This document shows, in pieces, positions 26,833-35,842 of a stretch of DNA of 64,000 nucleotides. The position numbers were made by a program, and so were the translations under genes. This DNA is from Rhizobium sp. C4. GTDB lineage: Bacteria; Pseudomonadota; Alphaproteobacteria; Rhizobiales; Rhizobiaceae. Position 1 is the stretch's first letter, and the number at the start of each line of letters is the position of its first letter. The stretch spans positions 248,001 to 312,000 of the forward strand of contig NZ_JAJNCX010000005.1 of assembly GCF_021026315.1 (NCBI RefSeq), in the 5' to 3' direction. The notes beneath the pieces are model-generated. The model made no database searches. It was not told the origin of the DNA and was given only the letters and a program-made list of their open reading frames with translations.

Positions 26833-27551
26833 CAGACTTCGATCCCCAGATAGATTTCGCGGACCTCTCGCGAGGCCATGATGGTGGCGGGATCGCCGAT
26901 GCCGATCAATCGCCCGAAATGCAGCACCACCAGCCGGCCGACCACGGACGTCAGCGCATTCAGCACATGCTCCACCCAGATGATCGACACGCCGCGGCGA
27001 TGGATCGCCCGGATCGTTTCCACCAGTTCCTGGCACTCGCCTTCCGTGAGCCCACCGGCAATTTCGTCCAGCAGCAGCAGCTTCGGGTCGGTGGCGAGCG
27101 CCCGGGCGAGTTCGAGGCGCTTGCGCTGCAGGAGCCCGAGCGACCCGGCAAGCTGGTTCGCCTTCGGATAAAGGCCGGTTTCCACCAGGATGTCGGCGCA
27201 ACGGTCGCCGACCTCCCGTTCTGACCTGTTGGAGCCGAAGGAGGCTGCGACCAGAAGATTTTCGAACACGGTCAGCTTTTCGAACGGCTGCGGGATCTGG
27301 AATGTCCGCCCGATACCGGCAAGGCAGCGCGCCATTGGTGGCTGCCGCGTCACGTCCCGGCCATCGAACTGGATGTGGCCGGAATCAACGCGGAAGTTGC
27401 CGGTGATCAGGTTGAACAGCGTCGATTTCCCGGCACCGTTCGGGCCAATCACGCCGAGTGCCTCGCCCTCGTCCAACGCGAACGAGATCTGGTCGGCGAC
27501 CTTGAGGGCGCCGAAGCTTTTCGAGAGTTGGTCGAGAACGAGTATGGGCAT
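26832..27551 (-). CDS. Branched-chain-type ABC importer ATPase (LivG)
   Basis: This is a 239-residue LivG-type ATPase with Walker A GPNGAGKST near residues 35-43 and Walker B LLLLDEIAGGL near 155. The usual LSGGQ signature is degenerate: the matching position reads GSLGLLQRKRLELAR, with Leu-Gly in place of Gly-Gly. Related LivG proteins also vary at this position (often LPYGxQR). The gene is separated from the binding-protein gene by a RIME repeat. Confidence 0.86.
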   Translation of the reverse strand: MPILVLDQLSKSFGALKVADQISFALDEGEALGVIGPNGAGKSTLFNLITGNFRVDSGHIQFDGRDVTRQPPMARCLAGIGRTFQIPQPFEKLTVFENLLVAASFGSNRSEREVGDRCADILVETGLYPKANQLAGSLGLLQRKRLELARALATDPKLLLLDEIAGGLTEGECQELVETIRAIHRRGVSIIWVEHVLNALTSVVGRLVVLHFGRLIGIGDPATIMASREVREIYLGIEV

Positions 27552-27565
27552 CGGCGCCTCGGATT

Positions 27566-27632
27566 AGAGCAATTCCAGCAAAAGTCGAAACCGGCTTCGC
27601 GTCCGGAATTGCGTTAAAACAAAGAGATAGAG
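27566..27632 (-). repeat. RIME-type rhizobial intergenic repeat, copy 1
   Basis: A 67-base element opens with AGAGCAATTCCAGCAAAAGT and ends with AACAAAGAGATAGAG. It has the palindromic GCAATTCC/GGAATTGC arms of RIME1-like elements of Rhizobium and relatives. Near-identical copies lie at 45989 and 54841. It fills the gap between the binding-protein and LivG genes of one operon and could fold as an mRNA hairpin. Confidence 0.75.
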
Positions 27633-27650
27633 TATCGTCCGAGCTTGCGC

Positions 27651-28928
27651 TCAGACGATCGCCTCCATCTTGCCGCCGGTCGGAATGTTCGGTGCGGTCC
27701 TGTTGTCGACGATGACGAGATCGTAGCCGCCGCCGTCCTTGAGGCGCCATTGGCCACCGACCAGCGGCGTCTTGGCGATGTTCTTGGCCGCGAAGGGCGG
27801 CACGTTGGCGCCGTCCCAGGCAACCTTGCCGACGATCGTGTCGAGCTTGGTTGCCGCAATCGCGGCAATGACCGCCTTGCTGTCGGTCGGATCGGCCCGC
27901 TTCATCACGTCGGCGGCCACTTCGAACAGCGCATGGACAAAGCCGATCGGCTGGGTCCAGGGCCGGTTGGTCGCCTTGGTGAAGCCCATGGCAAGATCCT
28001 TGGAGCTCTCGCCGGTGAGCGACGACTTGAACGGATGGCTTGCCGACCACCAGACTTCGCTCGACAGGTTGTGACCGTTCTTGCCAAGTGCCTCGACCGC
28101 CTGTGGAAACAGGATCGCCTTGCCGATGGAGGCGACCTTCGGCTTGAAGCCCTGCTGCTGCGCCTGGTTCCAGAAGGTGGTGAAATCCGGTGGGATCATG
28201 ACGCCCGTGACGATCTCGCACTGGCCGGACTTGAGCGTGTTGATCTGCGCCGAGAAGTCATCCGTCAGGTTCTGGTAGCGGCCCGGATCGTTCAGCGAAT
28301 AGCCGAGCTTGTCGAGCACGGGCGGGAAACCGACCTGCTTGTCGCCCCAGGCATTGCCGTCGCCGTCATTGGGGAACATGCCGCCGACCTTCTTGTTGGT
28401 CGCAACCTGGCTCCACATGTTGGTATAGACGGCGATCACATCTTCCAGGCCCCAGAAGAAATGGAACGCGCTGTTGAACGGCTTCCAAGAGTTGGGGTCG
28501 CCCGGATTGGCCTGCTGGCCGATGAACCAGGGCTGCCAGGGCGCCATGGTGGAGATGCAGGGGACTTCCTCGGCCTCGCAGGTCGTCGCCACGGGGTTCG
28601 TCGTTTCCGGCGTCGAGGCAACCAGCACCGCATTCACTTCGTCATCGACGATGAGCGACTTGGTGACTTCGGCGGCCCGGTTGGGGTTGGACTGGCTGTC
28701 CTTCACCACGACCTCGTAGTTCAGCCCGGCCGCCTTGGTGGCCGCCAAGAACCCGTCGATGATGAATTTGTCAGCCTCGGCAAAGGCCGCCAGCGGCCCT
28801 GTCTGCGGACTGACATAGCCGAGCTTGATGGCAGCGCCCTTGGCAATCGCCGGCATGGCGAGGCCTGATGTGGCCGCCAGTGCTCCCGTGGCGGCTGCGG
28901 ATTTCAAAAGATCGCGTCTGGTAAACAT
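27651..28928 (-). CDS. Branched-chain-type ABC importer, periplasmic binding protein (Tat-exported)
   Basis: This is a 425-residue family 6 solute-binding protein. The N-terminus MFTRRDLLKSAAATG has the twin-arginine motif, followed by a hydrophobic stretch ending AMPAIA at about residue 29, so export by the Tat pathway is likely. The ATG at 28928 follows GGAGGAAGAAGG. The mature part fits aromatic-acid or amide binding members of the family (YVSPQTGPLAAFAEA at the start). It is the first transport gene of the run 28928 to 22424. Confidence 0.87.
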   Translation of the reverse strand: MFTRRDLLKSAAATGALAATSGLAMPAIAKGAAIKLGYVSPQTGPLAAFAEADKFIIDGFLAATKAAGLNYEVVVKDSQSNPNRAAEVTKSLIVDDEVNAVLVASTPETTNPVATTCEAEEVPCISTMAPWQPWFIGQQANPGDPNSWKPFNSAFHFFWGLEDVIAVYTNMWSQVATNKKVGGMFPNDGDGNAWGDKQVGFPPVLDKLGYSLNDPGRYQNLTDDFSAQINTLKSGQCEIVTGVMIPPDFTTFWNQAQQQGFKPKVASIGKAILFPQAVEALGKNGHNLSSEVWWSASHPFKSSLTGESSKDLAMGFTKATNRPWTQPIGFVHALFEVAADVMKRADPTDSKAVIAAIAATKLDTIVGKVAWDGANVPPFAAKNIAKTPLVGGQWRLKDGGGYDLVIVDNRTAPNIPTGGKMEAIV

Positions 28929-29101
28929 TTGCCTTCTTCCTCCCAAAAGAATTCAACGTGGCAGTTGATGACCTCCCACGGCGTCATGTCCATGCGCGCT
29001 GATCGACTCCCGTTCGATCAGCCGCACATGATTGCAGGTGTTTTTCGTCAGGGCCTGGGGCCCGCGGGCAGCAGCACTGCCCTGAAAGTCTGATGTCCGT
29101 G

Positions 29102-29962
29102 TCATGGGGCTCTGCGTCCCTTCTTTGCGCGCACCATGACGAAGGTGAAATCCAGCGAGCACTCGTCCGCCTTGCCCCTGGGCTTCAATGTCGCGACAAG
29201 CTCCTGCTTCACGCCGAACAGGGCGTCACGGCCGAGCTCCGGATCGGAACTGTCATAGATGTGGGTGCTGATCGTCTCGAAACCGTCGGCCTTGATCAGG
29301 AAATGCAGATGCGCAGGGCGGCGAAGCGAGAAGCCGAGGTCCCCGAGCAGCAGTCCGACGGGTCCATCGGAGGGGACCGTGTAGCCGGCCGGCCGCACGG
29401 TACGGTAACGGAACGAACCCGCGGCATCCGCGGTGAAGACGCCGCGCAGGTTGAACTCGGGCTGCTGGTCGGGCTGCTGGTTTTCGTAGAAGCCTTGCGA
29501 ATTCGCCTGCCAGGTCTCGATCGTCGCGCCGGCAATCGGCTGGCCGTCAAGATCGCACACCTTCCCGGTCACCCATAGCGGTGCACCGATCCCGTCGAGC
29601 GAGATATTGGCGTCCAGCGGCAGTCGGGGGGCATCGGCGCGATAGAAGGGGCCGCGCACGGTGTTTGGCGTCGCGCCCTTCGGGCGGCTCGTGTTGATCT
29701 CTTCAATGAGTGCGGTGACGCCCAGCAGATCCGAGAGCAGTACCCATTCCTGTCGGCGGCCGTCGCTGGCATGGCCAACCTCGGTCAGGAATTCTACCGT
29801 CTTGCGCCAGTCGGCATGCGTCGGTCGGGTCTCGCGGATAAGCTTGTGGACATGCTCGATGATCGGCAGCATGAAATCGTGCAACGGACTTTCGGCATGA
29901 CGGTCCACGCGCTCTACGACGCGCTGCACCGAATTGCTCTCGCTGAACGACAATTCTGCCAT
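29102..29962 (-). CDS. Intradiol ring-cleavage dioxygenase, hydroxyquinol 1,2-dioxygenase type
   Basis: This 286-residue non-haem iron(III) dioxygenase has an N-terminal helical dimer domain (about 1-100) and the catalytic beta domain. The four iron ligands are visible: Tyr159 (GFYEN), Tyr194 (GYTVPSDGPVG), His218 and His220 (RPAHLHF). The GPVG and DALFGVK segments are closer to hydroxyquinol than to catechol dioxygenases. It would open 1,2,4-trihydroxybenzene to maleylacetate. The ATG at 29962 follows GGGGGAG. No maleylacetate reductase gene is seen in the window. Confidence 0.85.
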   Translation of the reverse strand: MAELSFSESNSVQRVVERVDRHAESPLHDFMLPIIEHVHKLIRETRPTHADWRKTVEFLTEVGHASDGRRQEWVLLSDLLGVTALIEEINTSRPKGATPNTVRGPFYRADAPRLPLDANISLDGIGAPLWVTGKVCDLDGQPIAGATIETWQANSQGFYENQQPDQQPEFNLRGVFTADAAGSFRYRTVRPAGYTVPSDGPVGLLLGDLGFSLRRPAHLHFLIKADGFETISTHIYDSSDPELGRDALFGVKQELVATLKPRGKADECSLDFTFVMVRAKKGRRAP

Positions 29963-30049
29963 GGCTCCCCCCACGCGTTCATGCTAGCAGGCGGAAACCG
30001 GACACTTGATGATTTTTCCGTCAGTTTATATACCCAATTGTTATGAAGA

Positions 30050-30379
30050 TGGACGAATTGCATCGAGCGCGTCGGGCTCCTGACCGCCGGCAATGACAGA
30101 GGCATATTTCTGAACGAGGGCGCCTTGCGGTATTTCGGTCAGATCAACCTTGCAGGTGTGACCGGCATTGAAGGCCCTGACAGTCTCCTTGAAGCTGTCG
30201 CCGAGGCCGGAGCGAACCCGCATCTGGACCGTCTCGGCCCGGCGAACCGGCGAAACGCAGCGACACGATCCAGTGCCGCAACGAAACTGTCCGGCCCGGT
30301 GATGTGGACAAGCCGGTTGCCACCCCGCGACAATGAGATCAGCCACCGGCAGCTCGGTACCAGCAGCGGGGCGGCTCAA
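30050..30379 (-). pseudogene. Remnants of a LacI-type regulator and an ABC sugar-binding protein
   Basis: Two broken pieces lie head to tail on the minus strand. From about 30379 to 30240, translation in two frames gives a LacI-like C-terminal segment (LPVADLIV in one frame, then GGNRLVHITGPDSFVAALDR in the next), so a frameshift lies near 30333. From about 30225 to 30050, a piece resembling the N-terminal mature part of a family 1 sugar-binding protein follows (SFKETVRAFNAGH and TEIPQGALVQKYASVIAGGQ). Both lack the rest of the gene. This is the scar of a lost sugar-uptake locus. The family assignment is by eye. Confidence 0.5.
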
Positions 30380-30412
30380 ACACGCTCTCGATATTGGGCG
30401 CCTGTCGTCATT

Positions 30413-30799
30413 TCACGACTTCAGGGCGGTGACCTCGACCTCAACCTTAAATTCAGGTCGGGTGAAACCGCTAACGATCAGCAGTGTGGAGACCGGCAGG
30501 GGTGCAGCCGTGTAGCGGTCGCGGACCGCCATATAGGGAGCGAAATCCTCCCGCCGGGTGACGAAACCTGCGATGCGAATGACGTCGGAGAAGCTCATTC
30601 CGGCCTCTTCGAGGATTGCCCCGATGGTCTCGAAACAGATCACCGCCTGCTCTTCGACGCTCTCGGGAATGGTTTCGTCCGGGCGGATGCCCAGTTGGCC
30701 GGATGTGACGAGCAACGTGCCGCCCGCGGGCAAAGCGAGCCCGTGACTGTAGTTCCCGAATGGTTTTCGCACGGTGTCCGGATTGATGGATCGCCTCAT
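30413..30799 (-). CDS. RidA/YjgF-family protein
   Basis: This is a 128-residue RidA-fold protein. The conserved blocks are present: YSHGLALP near the start, VTSGQLGIRPD, a central EEQAVICFETIGAILEEAG, and a C-terminal VEVEVTAL. Family members hydrolyse reactive enamines and imines or act as chorismatase-like or amidohydrolase-like enzymes in catabolic operons. It is transcribed with the flavoprotein, FAD oxidase and amidohydrolase genes upstream, which suggests removal of an imine intermediate in a nitrogen-compound pathway. Confidence 0.83.
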   Translation of the reverse strand: MRRSINPDTVRKPFGNYSHGLALPAGGTLLVTSGQLGIRPDETIPESVEEQAVICFETIGAILEEAGMSFSDVIRIAGFVTRREDFAPYMAVRDRYTAAPLPVSTLLIVSGFTRPEFKVEVEVTALKS

Positions 30800-30810
30800 G
30801 GGCCGCTGCC

Positions 30811-31392
30811 TCAGAAAGTTGACATTTCGCGCGCGACCTTGTCGAGAAACTGCTTGCGGGTTTCTTCGGTGGCGCGGTTCATGTCGTAATGGGCCAGAAA
30901 GCGCACCTTGGCGAGCGGGTTGATCTGAGCCCGGATCACGCGCTTGATGATCTTCTTGGGCGGATTTCCGGCAACGAAGGCGCGGAACGGATCGGCTCCA
31001 TAGGTGAGCACGGCACCGAGCTTCCGGATATGGCGCAGCGTCGACTGCACCTTGCCATCGACCAGCTCGAACGTGACGCCGGGCAGCCAGACCCGGTCGA
31101 AATAGCCCTTCAGCATGGCCGGAAAGCCGAAATTCCAGACGGGCGTGCAGATGACCAGGGCTTCGGCCTTTTTCAGCCGTTCGACATAGCCGGAAACCAG
31201 TTCCGTATTGTCCGGATAGGTGTGGTAGATGATCCGATCGTGGCGTGACAGCACCGGATTGAACCCCTCGGCATAGAGATCGCAGTCATCGACCTCGTGG
31301 CCAGCGGCCTTGAGGCTCTCCACCGTCTTGGCATGGAGGACGGCGCCATAGCTGTCTTCCACCGGGTGCGAATAAAGGACGAGAACGCGCAT
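30811..31392 (-). CDS. NAD(P)H-dependent flavodoxin-fold oxidoreductase (quinone reductase type)
   Basis: This 193-residue protein of the NQO1/Flavodoxin_2 family starts with the FMN/FAD-binding MRVLVLYSHP and contains TPVWNFGFPAMLKGYFDRVW near residue 85, which is characteristic of MdaB/NQO-like enzymes. It likely reduces quinones or supplies reduced flavin. Its start directly abuts the stop of the FAD-linked oxidase gene, so the two are probably translated together. Confidence 0.83.
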   Translation of the reverse strand: MRVLVLYSHPVEDSYGAVLHAKTVESLKAAGHEVDDCDLYAEGFNPVLSRHDRIIYHTYPDNTELVSGYVERLKKAEALVICTPVWNFGFPAMLKGYFDRVWLPGVTFELVDGKVQSTLRHIRKLGAVLTYGADPFRAFVAGNPPKKIIKRVIRAQINPLAKVRFLAHYDMNRATEETRKQFLDKVAREMSTF

Positions 31393-32805
31393 TCACGCCT
31401 CCATGAAGGCTGCGAGACCTTGAAAGAGATAGTTCTTGCCCGCCTTGAAGTCGAAATCCGGATTGTCCCAGGCGATCATCTTGCCGGGATTGAGCAGGCC
31501 CTTCGGATCGGTTTCCTTCTTGAAGGCAAGCTGGATGGTATCCGTCTGCTTCATTCCACCCTCTTCGAGCGTGTAGCGATGCGGATTGAAGATCGGGCAG
31601 CCAAGATCTTCATGGATGCGGATGATTTCCTCCAGTCGCTCCGCCGTCGTGTAGCGGACCATGGGCAGGCCGGCGCACTGGACTGTGCCGTCGAAGCGCG
31701 TGAACTCGAGATGGCCGACCACCTCGCCATGGAAGGTCTCGACCGTCTTGCGCACCTTTTCCACATGGTCGGGGGCTGAATACTGAACCTGAAGATAGGT
31801 GATGCTCGGATCGATCTTCAGCGCGCGCAGCGTCGTATGGTTCCAGGCCAGTTCATAGGCATGCGGGATGCCCTTCATGCTTTCCACCTTGTCTGAGCGG
31901 AAGCGGATGTCGCCCTTGTAGCGCGAGACCAGCGCTTCGAACGGCCCCATGGAATGCGGCGCCACCATGATCACAACGATCGACTGGCCTTCCTTCAGAT
32001 AGGGCTTGTGCCGGGTGAAATAGTCGAACGGGGCGGGCGCCTCGATAGGCGCGATTTCCTTGACCAGCAGGCCGTTGGAATGGGCCACCGCGTCAGCAAA
32101 GCGAACGGCGTCCATGAAGTCATCATAGCCGACCAGCACATCGACCCAGTCATAGGCGGGCGCCAGCGGCATTTCGACTTCCGTGATGATGCCATTGGTC
32201 CCATAGGCATGGCTGACCTTCTGAAGGTCCCAGCCGGTCAGGTCGAGAATGCGCGGTTCGGCTTCCATGGTGATCACGCGCAGGCGCAGGATATTGCCGA
32301 GATCGCGCAAGCCGCCCCAGGTGATCGAGCCGACACCACCCGAGCCGCCGGCAATGAAGCCGCCGATCGTCGCCGTCTGCGCCGTCGAGGGATGGAAGCG
32401 CAATTCCTGTCCCGAATGCGCCTTGGTCTGCTTGTCGAGCTCGGAAATGATGACGCCGGTTTCGGCAATCACGCGGCCGGGCAGGATCTGCTTGACCTTG
32501 TTCATATTGGCCATGTTGAGGATGATGCCGCCGGAAAGTGGCATGGCCTGTCCGTAGTTCCCGGTGCCGCCGCCGCGCGGCGTGATCGGCGCGCCATGCG
32601 CGTAGGCGACCTTCAGCGTGCGGATCACCTCTTCCTCCGTCACCGGCGAAACGACGAGATCCGCCGTGACATTGTCGAGCTGGCTCCTCTGAATCGGCGA
32701 ATACCAGTAGAAATCCCGGCTCTTCTGCTTGACGAGCGCCGGATGGTCCTCGACCGCAATCCCCTCGAGATCCTTCTTGATCTGTACGTAATCAACCATG
32801 TTCAT
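31393..32805 (-). CDS. FAD-linked oxidase (PCMH-type, GlcD/vanillyl-alcohol oxidase fold)
   Basis: This is a 470-residue flavoprotein with the PCMH FAD-binding domain at about residues 45-225 (PRGGGTGNYGQAMPLSGG near 73-90) and a C-terminal oxidase domain ending in DPKGLLNPGKMI, typical of GlcD-like dehydrogenases. The ATG at 32805 overlaps the stop of the amidohydrolase gene by four bases. An open frame that continues upstream lies within that gene. The substrate could be a 2-hydroxy acid or an alcohol formed after deamination; no direct evidence selects one. Confidence 0.84.
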   Translation of the reverse strand: MNMVDYVQIKKDLEGIAVEDHPALVKQKSRDFYWYSPIQRSQLDNVTADLVVSPVTEEEVIRTLKVAYAHGAPITPRGGGTGNYGQAMPLSGGIILNMANMNKVKQILPGRVIAETGVIISELDKQTKAHSGQELRFHPSTAQTATIGGFIAGGSGGVGSITWGGLRDLGNILRLRVITMEAEPRILDLTGWDLQKVSHAYGTNGIITEVEMPLAPAYDWVDVLVGYDDFMDAVRFADAVAHSNGLLVKEIAPIEAPAPFDYFTRHKPYLKEGQSIVVIMVAPHSMGPFEALVSRYKGDIRFRSDKVESMKGIPHAYELAWNHTTLRALKIDPSITYLQVQYSAPDHVEKVRKTVETFHGEVVGHLEFTRFDGTVQCAGLPMVRYTTAERLEEIIRIHEDLGCPIFNPHRYTLEEGGMKQTDTIQLAFKKETDPKGLLNPGKMIAWDNPDFDFKAGKNYLFQGLAAFMEA

Positions 32806-34112
32806 GCTCCGTGAATGGCATCGAGTTCGGCATAGTCGGGAATGACGCGCTCGATGACGCGACCGGCCCGGATGATGGTGCGATCCGATTGGGGGCGGGA
32901 CAGGAATTCGCTCCAGCGTCTGGCTTTGAAGACGACGAGATCGGCAGACGCGCCGACGGCGATGCGGCTTTTGTCTTTCCGGCCGAGAATATCGGCAGGC
33001 GTTGCGGTCACCACTGACGCCGCATCGGTCAGCGGATGGTCGAGATGCAGGATGCGAACGGCTTCGCGGAAGACTTCCGCCGGATCGAGATCTCCATAGG
33101 CATAAAATGGGTCTCGGGTGTTGTCGGAGGAGACGGCGGTGCGAACGCCAGCCGCGCGAAGCTCGTTGAACAGCGTCACGCCGCGCCACCTGGGCGTCCG
33201 GCCTGAATGCCTATCCTGAAGATACATGTTGCACATGGGAAGCGACACGACGGCCAGATTGGCTCTGGCAACAAGATCGACCGTCCGCTTTGCCGTTTCC
33301 TCGTCCTGCCGCGCCAGCGAGCAGCAATGGCCGACGGTCACCGTTCCCTCAAAGCCGTTGCGGATCACAGCCTCGGCAATGGAGGCGAGCGTCAGGACCT
33401 CGCGGTCGGCGGTTTCGTCGACATGAAGATCGACATCCACGCCCATCGCTGCGGCGGTCCGCAGCAACTTGTCGAGTTCCTGATCAAGGTCCGGCCCGAC
33501 CTGCGTCAGGCCGCCAAGGATGCCGCCGGTCTCCTTGAGGACGGCCACAAGATCGCGGAAGAAGGCATCATCCGCCATGGCGTAGAGCGGAAACAGTGCG
33601 GCTGCCTGAAGGTCGATCTTGCCCTTCCAGCGTTCCCGCGTCTCCTGGAATACGGGGAAGGATATGCGGTGCTGCGGGTTGAGCGAGTCGATATGCGTGC
33701 GGATCAGCGACGTGCCGTGCGCATAGGCGCAGCGCAGCGAGAAATCCATGCGGCGGGCCACATCCTCGGCCGACCAGTTCGCCTCGCGGTCTGCCCTGAC
33801 GGCATCGAGCGCGCCAGGAAAGCTCCCGTCAGGGTTGGGATTGCGGTCCCAGATATGGCCCTTGTCGAGATGCGTATGCATGTCGGTGAAGCACGGCCAG
33901 ACCATGCGGCCCCCAAGAGCCACGGCAGGCAGATCAGTTGCCGCTGCGCCCGCCGGCAGGATGTCTGCAATGGCGCCATCGCGCACGACGATATCGGCGG
34001 CGGCAAGACCTTCCTTCGCCCCCGGCAGGTTCGCCTGCGTGGCACTCAGCGGCACGGTGGCGCCGGCAAGGACATAGGCTGTCGTGGAGGGTATTTCCAG
34101 ATCCGACGTCAC
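32802..34112 (-). CDS. Amidohydrolase, cytosine-deaminase-like
   Basis: This 436-residue metal-dependent amidohydrolase of the CodA type shows MHTHLDK (His79, His81), DLHVDE near residue 228, TVGHCCSL near 263, and the SSDNTRDPF block near 316, which carries the catalytic Asp. These residues bind one metal ion for hydrolytic deamination or ring opening. It is encoded with a NitT/TauT-type importer (stop 34116, three bases upstream), so it probably acts on an imported N-heterocycle such as a pyrimidine. Its substrate may differ from cytosine. Confidence 0.85.
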   Translation of the reverse strand: MTSDLEIPSTTAYVLAGATVPLSATQANLPGAKEGLAAADIVVRDGAIADILPAGAAATDLPAVALGGRMVWPCFTDMHTHLDKGHIWDRNPNPDGSFPGALDAVRADREANWSAEDVARRMDFSLRCAYAHGTSLIRTHIDSLNPQHRISFPVFQETRERWKGKIDLQAAALFPLYAMADDAFFRDLVAVLKETGGILGGLTQVGPDLDQELDKLLRTAAAMGVDVDLHVDETADREVLTLASIAEAVIRNGFEGTVTVGHCCSLARQDEETAKRTVDLVARANLAVVSLPMCNMYLQDRHSGRTPRWRGVTLFNELRAAGVRTAVSSDNTRDPFYAYGDLDPAEVFREAVRILHLDHPLTDAASVVTATPADILGRKDKSRIAVGASADLVVFKARRWSEFLSRPQSDRTIIRAGRVIERVIPDYAELDAIHGA

Positions 34113-34115
34113 GGC

Positions 34116-34943
34116 TCAGTTCTCCCGCTTGAGGTTGCTCTCGTGCCAGCGATGAAGCGCCAGCCAGGAGATGAAGGAGGTCGCCGCGAAGATCGTAACA
34201 CCCAGTGCCGAAAGCATCAGGAGGGCGGCGAAAAGGCGAGGGATGTTCATGCGGAACTGCGATTCCAGCAGACGGAACGCGAGGCCTGAGGAGGCTCCTG
34301 CCGAGCCCGCCGCAAACTCCGCCACCACGGCAGCAATGAGGGCAAGCCCGCCGCCAATTCGCAGGCCTGTCATGAAATAGGGCTGGGCTGCCGGGATCTT
34401 CAGATAGATCAATGTCTGCCAGCGCGACGCACCGTAGAGGTCGAAAAGGTTCAGGAGATTGTGATCGACGCTCTTCAAACCCTGAACCATGTTGGAGAGG
34501 ATCGGGAAGAAGGCGACCAGAAAGGCGCAGATCAGCAGTGCCACCTGCGTGGTTGGCGCATAGATCAGAATAAGGGGCGAGATCGCAACGATCGGTGTGA
34601 CCTGAAGGATGACGGCGATGGGATAGAAGGCGATTTCAATCCAGCGGGACTGGACCAGAAAGATCGCAAAACCGGCTCCGCCGATCAGTGCTAGCGCCAG
34701 CGACATCAGGGTGATCTTCGTCGTTACCACGAGGGCCGGAAACAGCAGGCTCCAATCCCCGATCAGCGCGCTGAGAACCGCGCCGGGGCTCGGCAGGATA
34801 TAGGGCGGGACGCCCGACATCACGACGCCGAAATGCCAGATCAGCACCAGGCCGACGACCATCACAAGCGGGACGGCGATCCGCAGCGCAATGTCCTTGC
34901 GACGTTCGGATGAAGCGTTCATTTCAGGTACGGAGCTGGTCAT
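34116..34943 (-). CDS. ABC importer permease, SsuC/ThiX type
   Basis: This 275-residue permease of the nitrate/sulfonate/taurine class has about six membrane segments and a docking loop near residue 183 (DLYGASRWQTLIYLKIPAAQ). The ATG at 34943 shares a base with the stop of the ATPase gene (TGATG). Related ThiX permeases carry pyrimidine precursors of thiamine; the deaminase next door fits such a substrate. Confidence 0.87.
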   Translation of the reverse strand: MTSSVPEMNASSERRKDIALRIAVPLVMVVGLVLIWHFGVVMSGVPPYILPSPGAVLSALIGDWSLLFPALVVTTKITLMSLALALIGGAGFAIFLVQSRWIEIAFYPIAVILQVTPIVAISPLILIYAPTTQVALLICAFLVAFFPILSNMVQGLKSVDHNLLNLFDLYGASRWQTLIYLKIPAAQPYFMTGLRIGGGLALIAAVVAEFAAGSAGASSGLAFRLLESQFRMNIPRLFAALLMLSALGVTIFAATSFISWLALHRWHESNLKREN

Positions 34944-35770
34944 CAATGGCCCTCCGGGGCATCGCCCATGGCTTCCAGCAACATGGCCGAGACCTTTTCG
35001 CAGGCCTGACGGTAATCTTCGGAGCTGCGATAAAGCGCATCACGCTCGCTGGCGGTCACAAGCGGGAAATCCGCATGAACGCGCCCGGGACGAGCCTTCA
35101 TCACGACGATCCGGTTGGAAAGATAGGCGGATTCGAAAACCGAATGGGTGACAAAAATCACGGTGATGCCGGTTCTCCGCCACAGGTTGAGGACATCGTC
35201 GTTCAGCTTTTGCCGGGTGATTTCATCAAGCGCGGCAAACGGTTCGTCCATCAGGAGAAGGCGCGGCTTCGTCACCATGGCGCGGGCGATCGAAACGCGC
35301 ATCTTCATGCCGCCGGAGAGTTCGCGTGGATAGGCTTTCGCAAAGTCACCGAGACCGACGGCCGTTAGAGCTTCCATGATAGGCTCTTCGGCGGCCTTCT
35401 TGCTGACGCCGCGCAGACGCAGCGGCAGAAAGACATTGCCGAACACCGTCTGCCAGGGCATCAGCGTCGGCTCCTGGAAGACGAAGCTGATATCGCCTTC
35501 CGGCAGGCCTTTCGAGTTGATGCGGGAACTCGGCCAGTCGATCGAGCCGCTGCTGACACCACCGAGCCCGGCGATGATGCGCAACGCTGTCGACTTGCCG
35601 CAACCGGAGGGGCCGAGGAGACTGAGGAACTCGCCGCCCCGAACCGTCAACGACATGTCCTGAAGGGCAAGCGTGCCGTTGGAGAAGATTTTCGACACAT
35701 GGTCCATCGCAACGAGCGGGCGGGTCTGTGCCATTGTCGCGACTGTTTTGTCGGCCGCCTGAGCGTTCAT
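34943..35770 (-). CDS. ABC importer ATPase, SsuB/TauB type
   Basis: This is a 275-residue ATPase with Walker A GPSGCGKS at residues 53-60, the signature LSGGMKMRV near 150 and Walker B LLLMDEPFAAL near 170. It lies between the binding-protein gene (35843) and the permease gene, with a GC hairpin separating it from the former. It energises the NitT/TauT-type importer. Confidence 0.88.
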   Translation of the reverse strand: MNAQAADKTVATMAQTRPLVAMDHVSKIFSNGTLALQDMSLTVRGGEFLSLLGPSGCGKSTALRIIAGLGGVSSGSIDWPSSRINSKGLPEGDISFVFQEPTLMPWQTVFGNVFLPLRLRGVSKKAAEEPIMEALTAVGLGDFAKAYPRELSGGMKMRVSIARAMVTKPRLLLMDEPFAALDEITRQKLNDDVLNLWRRTGITVIFVTHSVFESAYLSNRIVVMKARPGRVHADFPLVTASERDALYRSSEDYRQACEKVSAMLLEAMGDAPEGH

Positions 35771-35801
35771 GCCATCAACTCTATGCTTGGAAATGGGCTC
35801 C

Positions 35802-35825
35802 CCGCTCCCGAGTGGACGGGAGCGG
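35802..35825 (-). promoter_or_regulatory. Intercistronic hairpin after binding-protein gene
   Basis: CCGCTCCCG and CGGGAGCGG form a perfect 9-bp stem with a 6-base loop, between the binding-protein stop (35843) and the ATPase start (35770). It has no T-tract and fits an element that favours binding-protein expression. Confidence 0.5.
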
Positions 35826-35842
35826 AGACATTCTCTGGCAGG

